Assembly: GCA_034670405.1 (NCBI GenBank)
Contig: JAXDDX010000166.1
Span: 372,001 to 436,000, forward strand
Length of the DNA stretch: 64,000 nt
Source: Hoplostethus atlanticus
Lineage: Eukaryota; Chordata; Actinopteri; Trachichthyiformes; Trachichthyidae
Direction: 5' to 3'
Part shown: piece after piece, positions 1 through 14,674 of the stretch
Numbering within the stretch: the stretch's first letter is position 1
Layout: the number at the start of each line of letters is the position of its first letter
Notes under the pieces: model-generated
Database searches by the model: none
What the model saw: only the letters and a program-made list of their open reading frames with translations
Told to the model about the DNA's origin: nothing
Position numbers and translations under genes: made by a program

Positions 1-648
1 TGCAATTTGCAACTTCATGAACAGCCGGCCACTTCAGGTGTGTAGTTCACCAGTCTGAAAGGAATTCACTTTTTTTGAACATATAGGACCCTCAGCTAAC
101 CTAAGTATTTAAAAGAAAACTAATGGCTGAGGCATTACTCTTGTAACGCTAAAAGGAATGTAGTATAAAATCCCCAAAAAGGCTGTTTAAGGTTTGAAAT
201 GGATCTTATTCTTGCTAAGTTTAAAACCTGGCAGGAGGTAGGTCAGTCAATCAACAAACTGGAGGGGGGATAATAAGGGAAATAAGCCCCATCAGATAAC
301 CCCAATTTAGGGGGGAATCCAAATCAGGAAACACTAGAGATAGTGGCTGATCAAACAAACAAAAATCCCAATCAAATCAGACATTGTACTTATATAAAGG
401 TATCAGAAAACTAAATGCCCTAAGAGCAATTAAGATGCCCCCTCAAGCAAGGAAAACATTGAACTGCAACTTTTGTTTAAACATGGTTTGTCAAAGGGCC
501 AAAACTCATGGCTACATTTAAAGATGCTTGAGCTACTACAATAGGACTACAAAAATAAGGTCAACAATAGCACGTGGACATTTTTCTTGAGGAGCGCATC
601 TTTTAAATACAGCCAGCCAAGTGATGATCTTGAATCAGGGAGAGATTT
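1..648 (-). other. cirbp 3' UTR and downstream sequence
   Basis: This stretch follows the cirbp stop codon and holds no ORF of note. No canonical AATAAA is visible on the minus strand here, so the poly(A) site probably lies beyond the left edge. Confidence 0.5.
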
Positions 649-2269
649 TTACTCGTTTGCAGCTGAGGATAAGAAGTGGGCACACAGGTAAAGACACTGA
701 AAGTTCAGACATTCGAGTTTGACAACATCCCCTTAACCCACCAGACAGGCACCAAAAAAAAAAAAAAAAAAAGAACCTCTACCTTTGCAGAACGGGCTCT
801 ATCAGCTGAGCGTGATTAGTAATACTGAACTAAAATAAAACCCAGAGTAACATTCAGCATAAACTAAGTTTCAAATTGTGTGCCCGCTTCTTTATCAGAG
901 TGGGGGAGGACTACCAAAATTTGGTAATCCTATATATGGAGGCATCAAGCTAGGCAACAAGAATAAGGCATTTTTGAAAATGGAGCGAGCCCCAACACAC
1001 TCAACTTATACACATACACACTAAAGATACTTACCATAGCTGTCATATGAATCTCTGTAGGATCCCCGGGGTGGGTCACCATAGCTACCCTGACCCCTAA
1101 AATTGAAAGATTTGATTATATTAATACACAAAGTAAAATAAAATAGAGATTCAGTCAAACGACTCAACAAAATAGAACTTCCCATTTCTTACCTATTATC
1201 TCTGTATCCACCGCCGCCGCCACTGTATCCGCCACTTCCACTCCTGTATCCACCACCACCACCACCGCCGCCATAACTCCGGTCGCCGCTGCCGTAACTC
1301 CGGTCACTGCTGCCGTAACTCCGGTCACTGCTGCCGTAACTCCGGTCGCCGCCATATCCTCCGCCACCTAGCAAAGACAAGAAAAACAGATTAGAAGGAC
1401 ACCCCACGAGTTCTATAGAAATTACAATGAAATGTACTTAAGACAAGGCGGGCATGAGCAAAAGCAAACGGAGTGGGGGAACAAACCATTATGCAGATTG
1501 CTAGCCCTTACCACGTGAGTAACCTCGCCCACCTCTCCCTCTGCCTCCTCCGCCTCCCAAATATCCGCCGCCGCCACCACCACCACGTGATCCTCTGTAA
1601 CTGCTGCCTCCGGAGCGTCCACCACCCTTTCCTGCTTCATCTACACGGATGGCCCGGCCGTCTAGGGTCTGCAAAAAAAACAAAAAAAAGTCAAAAGGTC
1701 AGTTTGACCGACAACCCTAACCTTTTGATTTATTTATAATTTAAAAAAAAAAAACTGGGCCTTCCATGGAACTATATGGAATGGAAACCGTTATGATAGT
1801 CTTTATTGGTGCAATTTCTCTCAAATGCTGCCCATGTCATTCACTAAACTAACTAAGTGTTTTGGTTACTTAGTGCTTTTCATCCTAAATATGTTAAGGA
1901 AAGGAAATTTGTCTTGAAAATCTCTACCTCTGTAAAATGGTCTCCAATGCAGCAGTATGTGATTCGAGTTTTACTCACCTTGCCATTCATTCCGTCCAAT
2001 GCATCCCTTGCATCTTCTGGATTGTCGTACTTCACAAAGCCGAAGCCACGAGACCTCCCTGTCTCTTTGTCTTTGATTACGTCCACTTGAAAAACACATT
2101 TAAAATAAAGTCAGATGGCCATCATCAAGATAACATTCAAAGTAGGAGACTGGTTTTTTTTCTTCTTACCTTTAGCGATGTTTCCATACTTGCAGAAAGC
2201 TGCAGCTAGCGACTCCTCGGTGGTGTCGAAGCTCAGTCCCCCGACGAAAAGTTTACCCTCGTCAGACAT
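649..2269 (-). CDS. cirbp: Cold-inducible RNA-binding protein (RRM plus RGG tail), 6 coding exons
   Basis: This encodes a glycine-rich RNA-binding protein that in vertebrates is induced by mild cold and binds mRNA in nucleus and stress granules (family knowledge). Coding exons on the minus strand are 2269-2170, 2085-1979, 1668-1512, 1367-1193, 1096-1035 and 662-649; phases join cleanly to 204 residues, close to the usual length of about 170-200. The RRM covers residues 5-84, with RNP2 LFVGGL at 7-12 and RNP1 RGFGFVKY at 46-53. After residue 86 comes an RGG/GYGG tail ending DSYDSYAANE, like the mammalian end. The ATG at 2269 lies directly after a splice acceptor, so the 5' UTR is mostly in an upstream exon near 3191-3262. 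Reading through the donors of exons 3 and 4 gives early stops (SRGKG and YRDNR), which would be natural alternative ends. Identification is firm; whether it is copy a or b of the fish gene is not clear. Confidence 0.95.
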
Positions 2270-3190
2270 CTTGTGTAGAAATAAAGCGCAATATTATCGA
2301 CTGGAGCTAACAAACTAAGCAACACAAATACGATGCAAACATGTACACATTGTTACATTATACAATTAAGTTAGAAGCATTAGCAAGTTAGCGGTGTCTA
2401 GGCCACCGCCAACCGTGTCTATAGCACCCAAGGCTGTTACCTAACGATAACGACATAATCTTTAGAAATCCGAAAACGTAAATCTAAAAAAAAGGTAAAT
2501 AAATGTACATGGTAGTTATCCAGTACACATAGGAATTAGTATAACTTGTATTAATAAATGCTGAAATATTTGATATTATAGATAGTATGCGTCGAATTAT
2601 TTGGTTTAAATTATTAAAACTGTACCTTACGACTTAAAGTACAGAGTTTGTTTTTTTTATTGTTAAATTTTACACCTAAATCTGAAATAACGGTTATCGG
2701 GCCCTTAAACCGGGTACGATTAACGTTAGCAGATTAGCTGGCCTACCGTTAGCTTTTCCGCGCTCCAGACTGAAGCGCCATTTTACACCACGTTGCGGCT
2801 GGTCTTCGCTTTTGTTTAGCTCGCTAAATTGGCTTTAGCTAACTTACACAATGGGTCACAGAATCAGCCAAAACTCACCTCAACCAAACAAATCAAATCA
2901 CCTCAAGCAACCTAATGAGTCACATAACACGCCATCGCCATTTTCCCTCCGACATTAGACGTGCTATCTGGATAAGTAATGGCAACCATTTTTAGCACGC
3001 GGACTAATGCTACCCGACTACCATTAGCTGATTTCAACCGTTATCTTTCAAGAGCTGAGAAATAGCTACTACTAGGTTACTCCCGAACACGCATGTTACT
3101 CGATAGTTACAGAGACGGAACTACATGCGAGCAGTGTACATTAACGACAAACAAGGAATGAAATATCGAATAAAACATTCGCGTGGTTAC

Positions 3191-3262
3191 CTTTGGCTAG
3201 CAGACTGGAGACAATCGCCGATCACTGGTGCAGCTGGTCGAAGAAGTGGGAGGAAGAGAGCT
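3191..3262 (-). other. cirbp: Probable non-coding first exon of cirbp
   Basis: On the minus strand a sequence ending CCAAAG is followed by a good donor GTAACC at 3190. It lies about 30 bp downstream of a TATA-like box and the next acceptor on that strand leads directly into the cirbp ATG at 2269. The transcription start is inferred from the TATA spacing only. Confidence 0.55.
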
Positions 3263-3288
3263 CGAGCTGCGTTTATCAGCGGGCACGG

Positions 3289-3299
3289 TATTTAAATGA
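3289..3299 (-). promoter_or_regulatory. cirbp: TATA-like box of cirbp promoter
   Basis: The minus strand reads ATTTAAATACC about 30 bp before the inferred start of the untranslated exon, in GC-rich surroundings with a CACCCC stretch just upstream. No cold-response element could be assigned. Confidence 0.45.
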
Positions 3300-6200
3300 G
3301 CCAGGAAGGGGTGGGCTTATATCTTATGTTAATGCGTAGACCCAACATAGGCAGCTCGAGCGAAGCCAGGCACTAAGGAAATCATTTTTAAAATCATACC
3401 CAAATTGTTCGATATTGAATAAAATAAAATGAAAACCTCAGAGGTCCCATTCATCGTATTCACTGCGCTAACGTAGACGAGAATAAAATGCCAGTCGGCA
3501 CAAGGGGAATGGAAATAGTTCACGAATATTTAAAATATCGTGTACTGTATTTGCTCTAGGCTAGAGATATAGTTACCACGTCTCAAAATGTAATCCCCCC
3601 GGCTCAACCTAATTGTAATGTTTACTTCATTTTAACCGTGCACCGCAACAAATCACGGGCTTTTGTTTTCCCCGGGGGTACTGCTTTCTACAAAACGACG
3701 TCAATCTCTCACTTTCTTTTAAATATAATAACATGCAATGGAAACTATGATATTGTTTCGATGGGGCGATATAGGGTTTAAACAAGACACAGGCTTAAAC
3801 AACAAACTAAAAAGCAGCGCCGTCTTCTCTCCAAGCCATTGTTTTATTCAAAGAACAGGAAGTGAGAGGGGCAGAATTTGTATGTGTGAAATCATTGTCC
3901 TCGACACTTAACTACACCGAGGAATAGGTTTGCGGGCGACAATGTAAAGTGTTGGTAGATCGAAACTCCGCATTTCTCAGGCCCCCCAGTTCAATACAGT
4001 GGTAACCAAACCGGCACCACGTGGTATAGCCTACAATGTAAACCTATTCACACTCATGATGACTGTGAAAATGGAACTGACCGTGAAGTCGTCAGTATCT
4101 TACTTGACTGAGCATGGTGGGGGGTTTTTAAATAGTTTTTTTGTTTTTTTTAAAGTGGTCATCATAAACCCAAATCTTGAACAAGTTGCAGAGCTTTTTT
4201 GAGGGGGTACAACAATAAAAATATTACGTTATTTTTTAAGTGCATGAGAAATCTAAAAAGCAATATAAATATGGTGGTGAGGTAAAAGCACAGCATCTAA
4301 ACAGTTTCACTGAGACCCAAATTACCTTTTAAAACTGTATTCACTCAGTACTACAACTAATGAAATACGTTTTAAGCCTTAAAAGTATTTCCTACTACGA
4401 TAAACTTAGGCCTCGGGCCTAACTCATTGGTTTCAGTTCAAGGCGTTCATATCAACTCCCACCAATAGGGGGCAGCATTGTTGTATTTTCCATCTTATTA
4501 TTGGTGTTAAAAACAAGCATTATCTTTTTAGACCAATTCCCAAAGCGATTGCCTGCAGGGTTGCTGTAACCGAGTTATAGTGTTAGTATATATCGGTCTA
4601 TCTGTCTATGTAAGTGTGCTTATTCAAGTACTTCCAAATGCATAGACTTAAGAGTGTGTTGGGGGGGACCAGAAACATTATTTATTTATGCAGTTATTTC
4701 AATTTGGTACATGGATATAATTATAAGTATTAGAATGAGAGATCCAATAATTGTCTTGTTTATACTCTTTTTTCTTTTCTCCCCCTCCACAAAAAGACAT
4801 TTAGGCATTTAAAAACCTGAAGGTTCCTGGGACAGAATATCTCATCTGTGGCTCCATGGCATGAAAAGGTGTGAGAACCGCTGCTCTACATGAAGGATAG
4901 GACTTGGGCCTTTTGTCTTTGTCAGATAGAAAGGCAGTTAACAGGAGGCTAAACTGGGTGCATAAAAAGTGGACAGTTTGTTCAGACAAAGGCTGCTAGA
5001 GGACACCCTCATCCACTGTGAATACACATTCTCCCTCCCCCTTTCTCTCTCCAAGCTTAATTACCACCTCCATCTGTCCATCTCGGCCCACCATCCTGAC
5101 TGTCAGACAGTCTGAGTGTCCAGTCTCTTGGTCCTCTCGCATATTCAAACAACATGCTATTGTGATTCACATATAAAGAGTTAAAGAATGATAAAAATGC
5201 GTGGTCCATTGCTCGACAATTTTTTTTGAAAATACATTATTTTTTAAAAGTACACTTCAACACACTTATGCCACTGATGCAATAACAATACACACAATGC
5301 CAATGTGGTTGGCATGGAAACTGTACATACAACAGGGAAGAGGATGGAGAAATGATTAATGCAAAATGTTGAAAAATGTCAAGGGAATTATTTTAAGCAT
5401 GAGGATTTTCTTGCTTTACGAATGTTTGAATTTTATGACAAATTTCAGTCAATCCTTTCTTCTTTAAATCAGGAAAAATATCCAGCAACAATATTCATGA
5501 TATATAAAATGTTAAATATCTCTATGAAGTGAAAGAAAGCATGTTTCACAGATGAGCATCTCAAGGACTTTGTTGCCATATGACAAATATGTGGGATCCA
5601 TCTGCACCTTCCACCACAGTTTTAATGTTTCTATCCGTGAGATTTTCATATTTCCTTTACAAACGTCTGTGATTTGAGTGCCGAAACATCTGAGAATCTT
5701 TACTACTTTAGTTTTTCTTTTTCAGTTTAGTTTTTTTATTATTTGGTAGCAGTGTTTCCTGTCTGACCATTAGATGACTCTACAGTTTTTTAAGAGGGCA
5801 CAAGCAACTATGCTCCATGATTTTCAGACCTTAAAGAGAATTGTCAACAGCACACTAAATATAACAGTATTTGACACTAGCACTGTGTGGTCTACCATAA
5901 ATAGCTGATGATTAAATGAAACTTGCTTTGTGTATCAGTTTCTTATGAGTCCAATAAAACCAATTCACCACTCCATTTACACTGCAGACAGAGGTGCCTT
6001 AGCCTCATGTTGTCAATGTACCAAAGCCATCTAATAGCAAGATTACAATCGAAGATCATTAGCTAAATAAATCCTGATATAGGAGTGATAATTGCATACA
6101 AAATCTTTGAGAGCAGATTATTTTGTTCAGCATGGTAACCCCAGTAGGGATCTTTAACCTATACTGGCGTAATTCTATTGCAATTCTTTAAAGGCGTTTT

Positions 6201-6891
6201 GTGCCGTTAGAGAAACACCCCCCTTGATGAAGTTGTTTTGGTATAGACAGATGAATGCCAACCAGTCTTTCACAAATGAAAGTCAATCTCTGGGAAGATA
6301 TCATGTATGACCTGCAGTTTCAGCTGTGTCAATAGGCCATCTAGCCGACTAATCCTCAAAACTTATCCCCTCATGACAAAATGGAAATTTAATGAAGGGT
6401 GTTTGTTTTGCATGCTTCAAGTGCTTTGTTTATTATGTGCCAGTTTATCTGAGTCAGTATAGCAAGAGCTGGTGAAGTGTGTGGGGACTCGAAGTAGGCC
6501 TATGTCCGATTTGGACGTGTGGGAGGTAGAAGTGTCTATGGATGCATTTGCAAGCGGTGGAGTGTGTTTGAATGCATGCGTGGGAGGTGAGGAGAGAGCA
6601 AAGTACATCTGTGTAGGAGGTCCAGAGCCCAGCCAGATGACATAGTCCATCCACTGTCTGCCCTGTCCTCTCAGCATTTGTGAATACCGTCTATGGTAGG
6701 AAGTATGAGCTTCTCCCACACCACCTTTACCCTTCTCCCCAGGCTCTAATGCCTCTAAAATAAAGTGTACTCTGGCCTTTCAATGCTGAACTGTGTGTTG
6801 TTAAGTATTGAATACTATAGTGTAGAGATATTCATCTAATAGTTCCTTGTGTAATTTTAGGTTGAAGAGACAAGATAAACTCCTTAAAATA
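3300..6891. other. Intergenic region between cirbp promoter and zp3 3' end
   Basis: About 3.6 kb, AT-rich, with only short ORFs lacking family likeness and without paired splice signals. I see no gene, tRNA or clear transposon here. Confidence 0.6.
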
Positions 6892-6897
6892 TTTATT
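6892..6897 (-). terminator. Poly(A) signal of zp3
   Basis: AATAAA on the minus strand, 27 bp beyond the zp3 stop codon. A very short 3' UTR is typical of fish zp genes. Confidence 0.7.
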
Positions 6898-6923
6898 AAG
6901 TCAAGCTTTTTAGCAGGTTGACA

Positions 6924-9249
6924 TCATGTCTTGATCTCAATGGGGCCCAGCACATAGTCCCCTTTCCACACCGGATCTATATAATAGACAGAAGAGGAGT
7001 TAGGATTTTGGAAATCTATGACTAAACTCTCATCATTTTAAAAACCTACCAACAACGGTCAAATCTCTGGCCTTCCGTATTCTGCAGCTGGTCTCACAAC
7101 AGCCACACACTTGATTATCCCCATCTGCAGACCTCCACCTATAATGGCATTCAACATTAAAGATGCAGTGGTTACTTTTGTTGTCAGTTTTTATATATTA
7201 AGTTATACATTTTTACTTACAGTTTGATAGATAAACATACCCATCTATGAAAGAACAAGCCTTGTGCTTTCCAGAAGAGACTGGTTCAGCTCTCATATGG
7301 CAGATTATGAAGATCTGTTGAGGCTGGAATGGGGGGAAAAAATAAATACATGTTCTTTGTTTCAAGAAGACAAATTGGAGCACTTGATTTTTACTCACCA
7401 AGTCACTGCTCTGTTGTTGGAACATGAAGGCCTCCAGCTGAAGCTGTAGCTTGTCATCTTGGGATCGAGGTAGGAACCGTGAGCGGGAGCCTGCAAGCTT
7501 AGAGTCAACCAGACACCTGAGTGGAATGCCAGTACAGACAGATTTACAAGCAATGTGAAAATTGAGCGCTGCATTTATGTACGACTGACATTTCAAAAGT
7601 AGTTTGATGATATAACTTGCCCCAAGTTTTGGATGAAGGCATATCTGGGCTCAGAGTTCATATCACGCTGCACGGTAGCAACACAGTGATCAACAAAGAC
7701 CCGGAGGGGCATGTGATTGTGCTGGATGATGGCTGCTTCAATATTAATGATGCTTCCCAGGAAGTACTGATTGGACGGCCTCTCAAAGTGCCAGTCATCT
7801 GGTGAAAACATAAAACTTTTAGGTGAAATAAATAAAGTAAAGATTCTGGCTTAACATTTAAGAGTTATGTTTTTAAAATCTAAAAAGACAAACCCAAGTG
7901 AGATATCCTCACCAGTCATGAGCCTGAGGGAGAAGTACAACAGTTCCTCCGCCATCTTGGTGTAAGTGTAAGGCATCCAGGTGGGCTTCAGTTCACTGCT
8001 ACTCACATTCTGCCTCCTGGGGTTACATATACATTAAGGAGAAGAAACACACCAGATTCAGTTTGAGGATAATAGAGCTATTCCCACACACAGAGGCCAT
8101 CACCCTTTGGGTGGGAAACACCTGGAAGAGCAAGTACAGCTCAGCTCAGCCCTGTAGCAAGATGCACATCATACAAACGTCAGGAATCAGACATTAATCA
8201 TAACATTTAAAAGACTCCACAGTGAAAAGTGTACTAGAAATTAATGGTTCTCATCCGGAGGGATATGGGTTCACATTTTAAAAGTTAATATATTTGGCTC
8301 ACTACAGCTAACTACCAGAATTGAGCCTAGGTAGCTAGCTAGTAGCTAACAAGCTAAGCTAGTCCCTGCTAAAGTAAGAGTAGTCCCTTTTCCTGAAATT
8401 TCTAGACAATTTGATAGCAGTCTGCGCTTTTAACTTGTGTTGAAGTAATGATGATTTTAAATATATGCCAATCTTCCAGGCAGAGTTTCCCACCTCGAGT
8501 GGAAAGCACATTCAAAATGGCTGCCGTGGGAATAAGGTCAAAAGAGGTGGTCTTAAAATATTCACCTCATGTAGTGGCACTGAACATCAACCATAGCTGC
8601 ACTGGTCTTCAATATAGGGGTGTTTCCAAGGGCTGTAGGTTTGTAGATTAGAGTGAAAGTATAGATGAGGGAGTCTTTTGTCATCTAAGAACAAGACAAC
8701 CAATCAGTGATAGTTGTAGCATTTGGAACGTTGTGAGTTTGCACCACATTATGAAGACGGTTTCCATACCATAAGCTGGCTGCCACATGCATGGAGGTCA
8801 GATTCATAAATGAGCACTTGGTTGGAGGTGTCCACCACTGCGGCCTTACAGCCTCCTAGAGTGAGGTCAGCAGACAGGATGGGCTGGCTGTTACCCAGTA
8901 GATCCTGTCTCACCTCCACATGGACCCCGCTCTCCCCACACTGAGCTGTCACACTCTCAGCTGGCACAGGCTCCCACTGCTCAAACTTTGGCTCTGGCTT
9001 GGCTGTAGACATGACGGGATACCTCCAGTCCAGCGGTCTCTCAAAGGTCTGCTTTGATTCAGACTTCACCGGTTGGTGGGGTGTCTTTTTAGGCCCCTGT
9101 CTGAGAGACACAGGCTTCTGAGGACCAAACCTGGCTGGTGCTTGGATGTTATCGGCCTTCGGATGTTGGTTAGTCAAATGGTAGCTACCACAAACACAGT
9201 CTACCATGACGATTAACAGAAGCCACGTAGAGATGTCACTGGATGCCAT
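6924..9249 (-). CDS. zp3: Zona pellucida sperm-binding protein 3-type egg-coat protein, 8 exons
   Basis: This is a secreted structural protein of the egg envelope (chorion). Exons on the minus strand are 9249-8770, 8684-8566, 8016-7913, 7798-7621, 7516-7399, 7314-7241, 7138-7050 and 6976-6924, giving 404 residues. A signal peptide covers about residues 1-22 (hydrophobic LLLIVMV), followed by a Pro/Gln/Lys-rich stretch. The ZP domain starts near residue 100, with first Cys at 104, and carries ZP3 hallmarks such as DDWHFERPSNQYFLG, LRVFVDHCVATV and KACSF. NVSS is a likely N-glycosylation site. A dibasic RKAR (379-382) fits the furin-type cleavage site, after which only 22 residues remain, with no membrane anchor. 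Exon 4 ends in a GC donor (GG|GCAAGT), needed to keep frame. An in-frame TTG lies upstream, but the ATG at 9249 gives a proper signal peptide. The fish subtype cannot be named from sequence alone. Confidence 0.93.
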
Positions 9250-9397
9250 TGTCAACAGGAACAGCTATCGTCAGACTCTGAAAGACTGAAAAACTGATAG
9301 GTGCTGAGGCTTGTGTTGGTAATTGCAAGGCTGGGAATAAATCAGTGTTAATGACAAGAGCTGGGAGGAGCTGATGACTACTGCTCAGACTCACAAG

Positions 9398-9403
9398 CAG
9401 CTG
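9398..9403. promoter_or_regulatory. E-box upstream of zp3
   Basis: CAGCTG lies about 150 bp upstream of the zp3 ATG. Vertebrate zp genes are driven in oocytes through an E-box bound by FIGLA, usually within 200 bp of the start; this is the best candidate, but E-boxes are common by chance. Confidence 0.3.
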
Positions 9404-9409
9404 TATGCG

Positions 9410-10474
9410 CCTAGAAACCTTTGGCTTTGCTCTGCTGACAAAAATTTTTTGTTCAGTCTTTCATTCATTAACTTCTGCTGCGATCGTTTCAGGCTTGTTG
9501 TTTGTTGCTAACTTGTAATGGAAGTGTCCTCTTCCCCTCAACTGAGAAATTAGAAGTGTCAGCTAAGCTTCAGGTAGCTGAAGTTCCCTTCCAAAGAAGC
9601 AAGGTAGACCAGAGGGAGAGGGTGCAGTTTGACCTCCAGATTTCACTGAATAATGTGCAACCATCAACTATTGTTGTGTATTGAATGATGATATTAGTAG
9701 GCCAAGGCAAAGTAAGTATTATTTGGAGGCCTAAGCTCTGGCGTTACCAACAAAATAAAATATGATTGGCAAAAAGTAACTGCAGCAGTAAACGTTGTTA
9801 GTTCTGAGCCCCGGACCCTGGATGAGAATAAGAAAAGTGGTCTGATTTCAAGTGTGAGGCCAAGAAGCGCATCACTGCACACAGCACTAGTGTGCAGGCC
9901 ACTAGACGAGAGGGGACCCCAGTGCTCTCTCTGTGGCTTGTATCCTGGGCCAAACTGCTATTAGTGGCTTTGTGTTGATGACTTGGGAGACACAGATCCA
10001 CCTGCTCAGAAGGAACTCGGTATGTCGCCCCATTTGGATCTATTGTAGTCGGACTTCCAGTAAAAGACTGTGCTTTGTTACTTTTGTGCTTTGTTTTTTA
10101 TTAACAGATTCTGATAAAGACCCTGGTGGCTCCCAGCAAACAGGTTGATGTTTCCTTACCACAACATCTGTTGAGGTGCCCATGGGCAAGGCATTTAACC
10201 CCCAGCTGTTCTAGTGGAGCTGCTCAGTGGCAAACAATGGAAGACTGGTTGTAGGTGAATGTGTGGAACTGTATGAATGTGAAATAGGGCATTGCTGGAA
10301 AAGAGCAAGCAAAATTTCAGTTGATCTTGAGGGACGGTTAATATAGTTATATAATATCAGGGCAACAAGGTGCTTTGATCAGTGGTAAACAAATAGAGCC
10401 ACTGGGTCTGTGCTCTTTACAGGACTGAGATTGTTGGACCACAAGTATGTGTAGACATTTTTTTGCTATTTCCC
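9410..10474. other. Intergenic region between zp3 and midn
   Basis: About 1 kb without a supported gene. It contains the repeat relic at about 10150-10320; the remainder has only short unsupported ORFs. Confidence 0.6.
10150..10320. repeat. Dispersed fish repeat relic (SINE-like block)
   Basis: The text GGGCAAGGCATTTAACCCC followed by GTTCTAGTGGAGCTGCTCAG is a familiar motif of dispersed teleost repeats. Ends are not defined. A related block lies at 37611-37830. Confidence 0.5.
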
Positions 10475-10480
10475 TTTATT
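10475..10480 (-). terminator. midn: Candidate poly(A) signal of midn
   Basis: AATAAA on the minus strand about 455 bp beyond the midn stop; it is the first canonical signal seen downstream of that stop. Confidence 0.5.
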
Positions 10481-10934
10481 CCTTGAAAAAGGAATTTCCT
10501 CTTCCTCTCACAATTTACATTTTAATATTGCATATGAAGAAATAAAAGTAGAACAAAAATGATGTATTAACAATCTGATTACATTCAAGACATGTACGCT
10601 TAAGGCATTGGAATACATAAACACAAACCTTTACAAGAAGTACCAAGCACAAAGACGTGTAACACACAAATGTACGTTTGAACCTTGTGAGATATGCTAC
10701 GTAATTCTAATAGAATAGACTAATTCTAGAATAGACTCAGATGAAGTGGCATGTTGTAGTATAGTCCTAGTACAGTGACTCCTGGAGGATCCAGACTTTC
10801 TTTTGGCCTTACATCTCACTCCAAATCTCTTCGAAAAACATTTGAGGTGCAAAACCTGGAAACAAAGCAGTTCTTCCAAGGCGCTTCCTCTCTCAGAAGT
10901 CTTTAATGACCCACAGTCCTCTCTGCTTCTCTTC

Positions 10935-13580
<2,646 letters not shown>

Positions 13581-13925
13581 TCGACACACTGGGCTTGAGG
13601 ACGGAGACGGGGTAAAAATGTCCAAGTCAAAATCAGAATAAGAATATTGGTTGCCGGGGTCACTTGATGCGTAATGCGACAATATTGCTGCTTTTGGTCT
13701 TGGTCTTCATTCCTCAGTGGAGTGTGTGAGGTACCTTTGGACGTTAAAAATAAAGCTAAATAGCTGGTTGGGGGGCGGATAACCACAGCAGACTGCAACA
13801 CAGTGCCTCTGCGGTCGTTTGTCCCTCGTCCCTCCGGTCGTAATAGACTCGGCACAGCGCACTACTCGGCCGTGCGTAAAACACTCATACTTATCACTGG
13901 GAAGTCCTCCCAGCTCGCCTAATAG

Positions 13926-13961
13926 CCAATCAGTGATAGGCACAAGCCGGCATTGCCCAAT
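13926..13961. promoter_or_regulatory. midn: Paired CCAAT boxes in the midn promoter
   Basis: Two copies of CCAATCAG, 31 bp apart, stand about 350-380 bp upstream of the midn ATG. This spacing (about three helical turns) is typical of paired NF-Y sites in start regions. The transcription start itself is not fixed. Confidence 0.45.
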
Positions 13962-14621
13962 CAGCAGCCATGCTGCCCACATGGACCCACCTCATTTTGT
14001 GCCACAGTCATTCATAAAGTAAATGATGCAATCTGTAACAACTCTGCATTTTGCATCACCATTGAGTACAGTCAGAAGAGCACAGCTACCTCAACGAAAT
14101 GAGACAGGCTATGTTCAAATTATATGATTTAAAATACATGATAATGTATGCACTTCATCTGAAATATATGAAATATTCCTATAATGACTTATAGTGTATC
14201 TGGGTACTCAGTAGTGTGTTTATGATGACCTTATCTCCATTCTATTCTATTCTATTTTATTCTTCTTCTATTATTGTTCTTTCTTTGCCTTAGTCTTTTC
14301 TACTCAATTCTAATTTTCTCTTGTATTCTGCAGCCTCCCTCATCCTCAGCTGTTTAGTATTCTTGTCCCACCTCTGGTCCATAACAGGATTACAGGCTAC
14401 ACCTGTCACATGATGTGCAGAGAAGAACCAGCTTGGAGTAAGTGACGTAGGATGCCAGGCCAGAGAAATGCAGCTAGACTGTGTCTCCTAATGGTCACTA
14501 AAAATAGCAACGCCCACGACACCCCCGCTTTATCCAGACTGCGTCACTCCATTCCCATCCTACCTACCTCCCTTCCTCACCTCGCCCACGCACTCCTTCA
14601 TCACTCTATACCCCCCGAATG

Positions 14622-14625
<4 letters not shown>

Positions 14626-14670
<45 letters not shown>
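14626..14670. repeat. CA microsatellite
   Basis: About 22 AC units with one early GC interruption. Confidence 0.95.

Positions 14671-14674
<4 letters not shown>

Noticed and set aside
13581-13682. Extension of midn upstream of the ATG at 13580
   Set aside because: The frame is open but has no ATG, and starts only at a TTG; there is no sign of non-ATG initiation.
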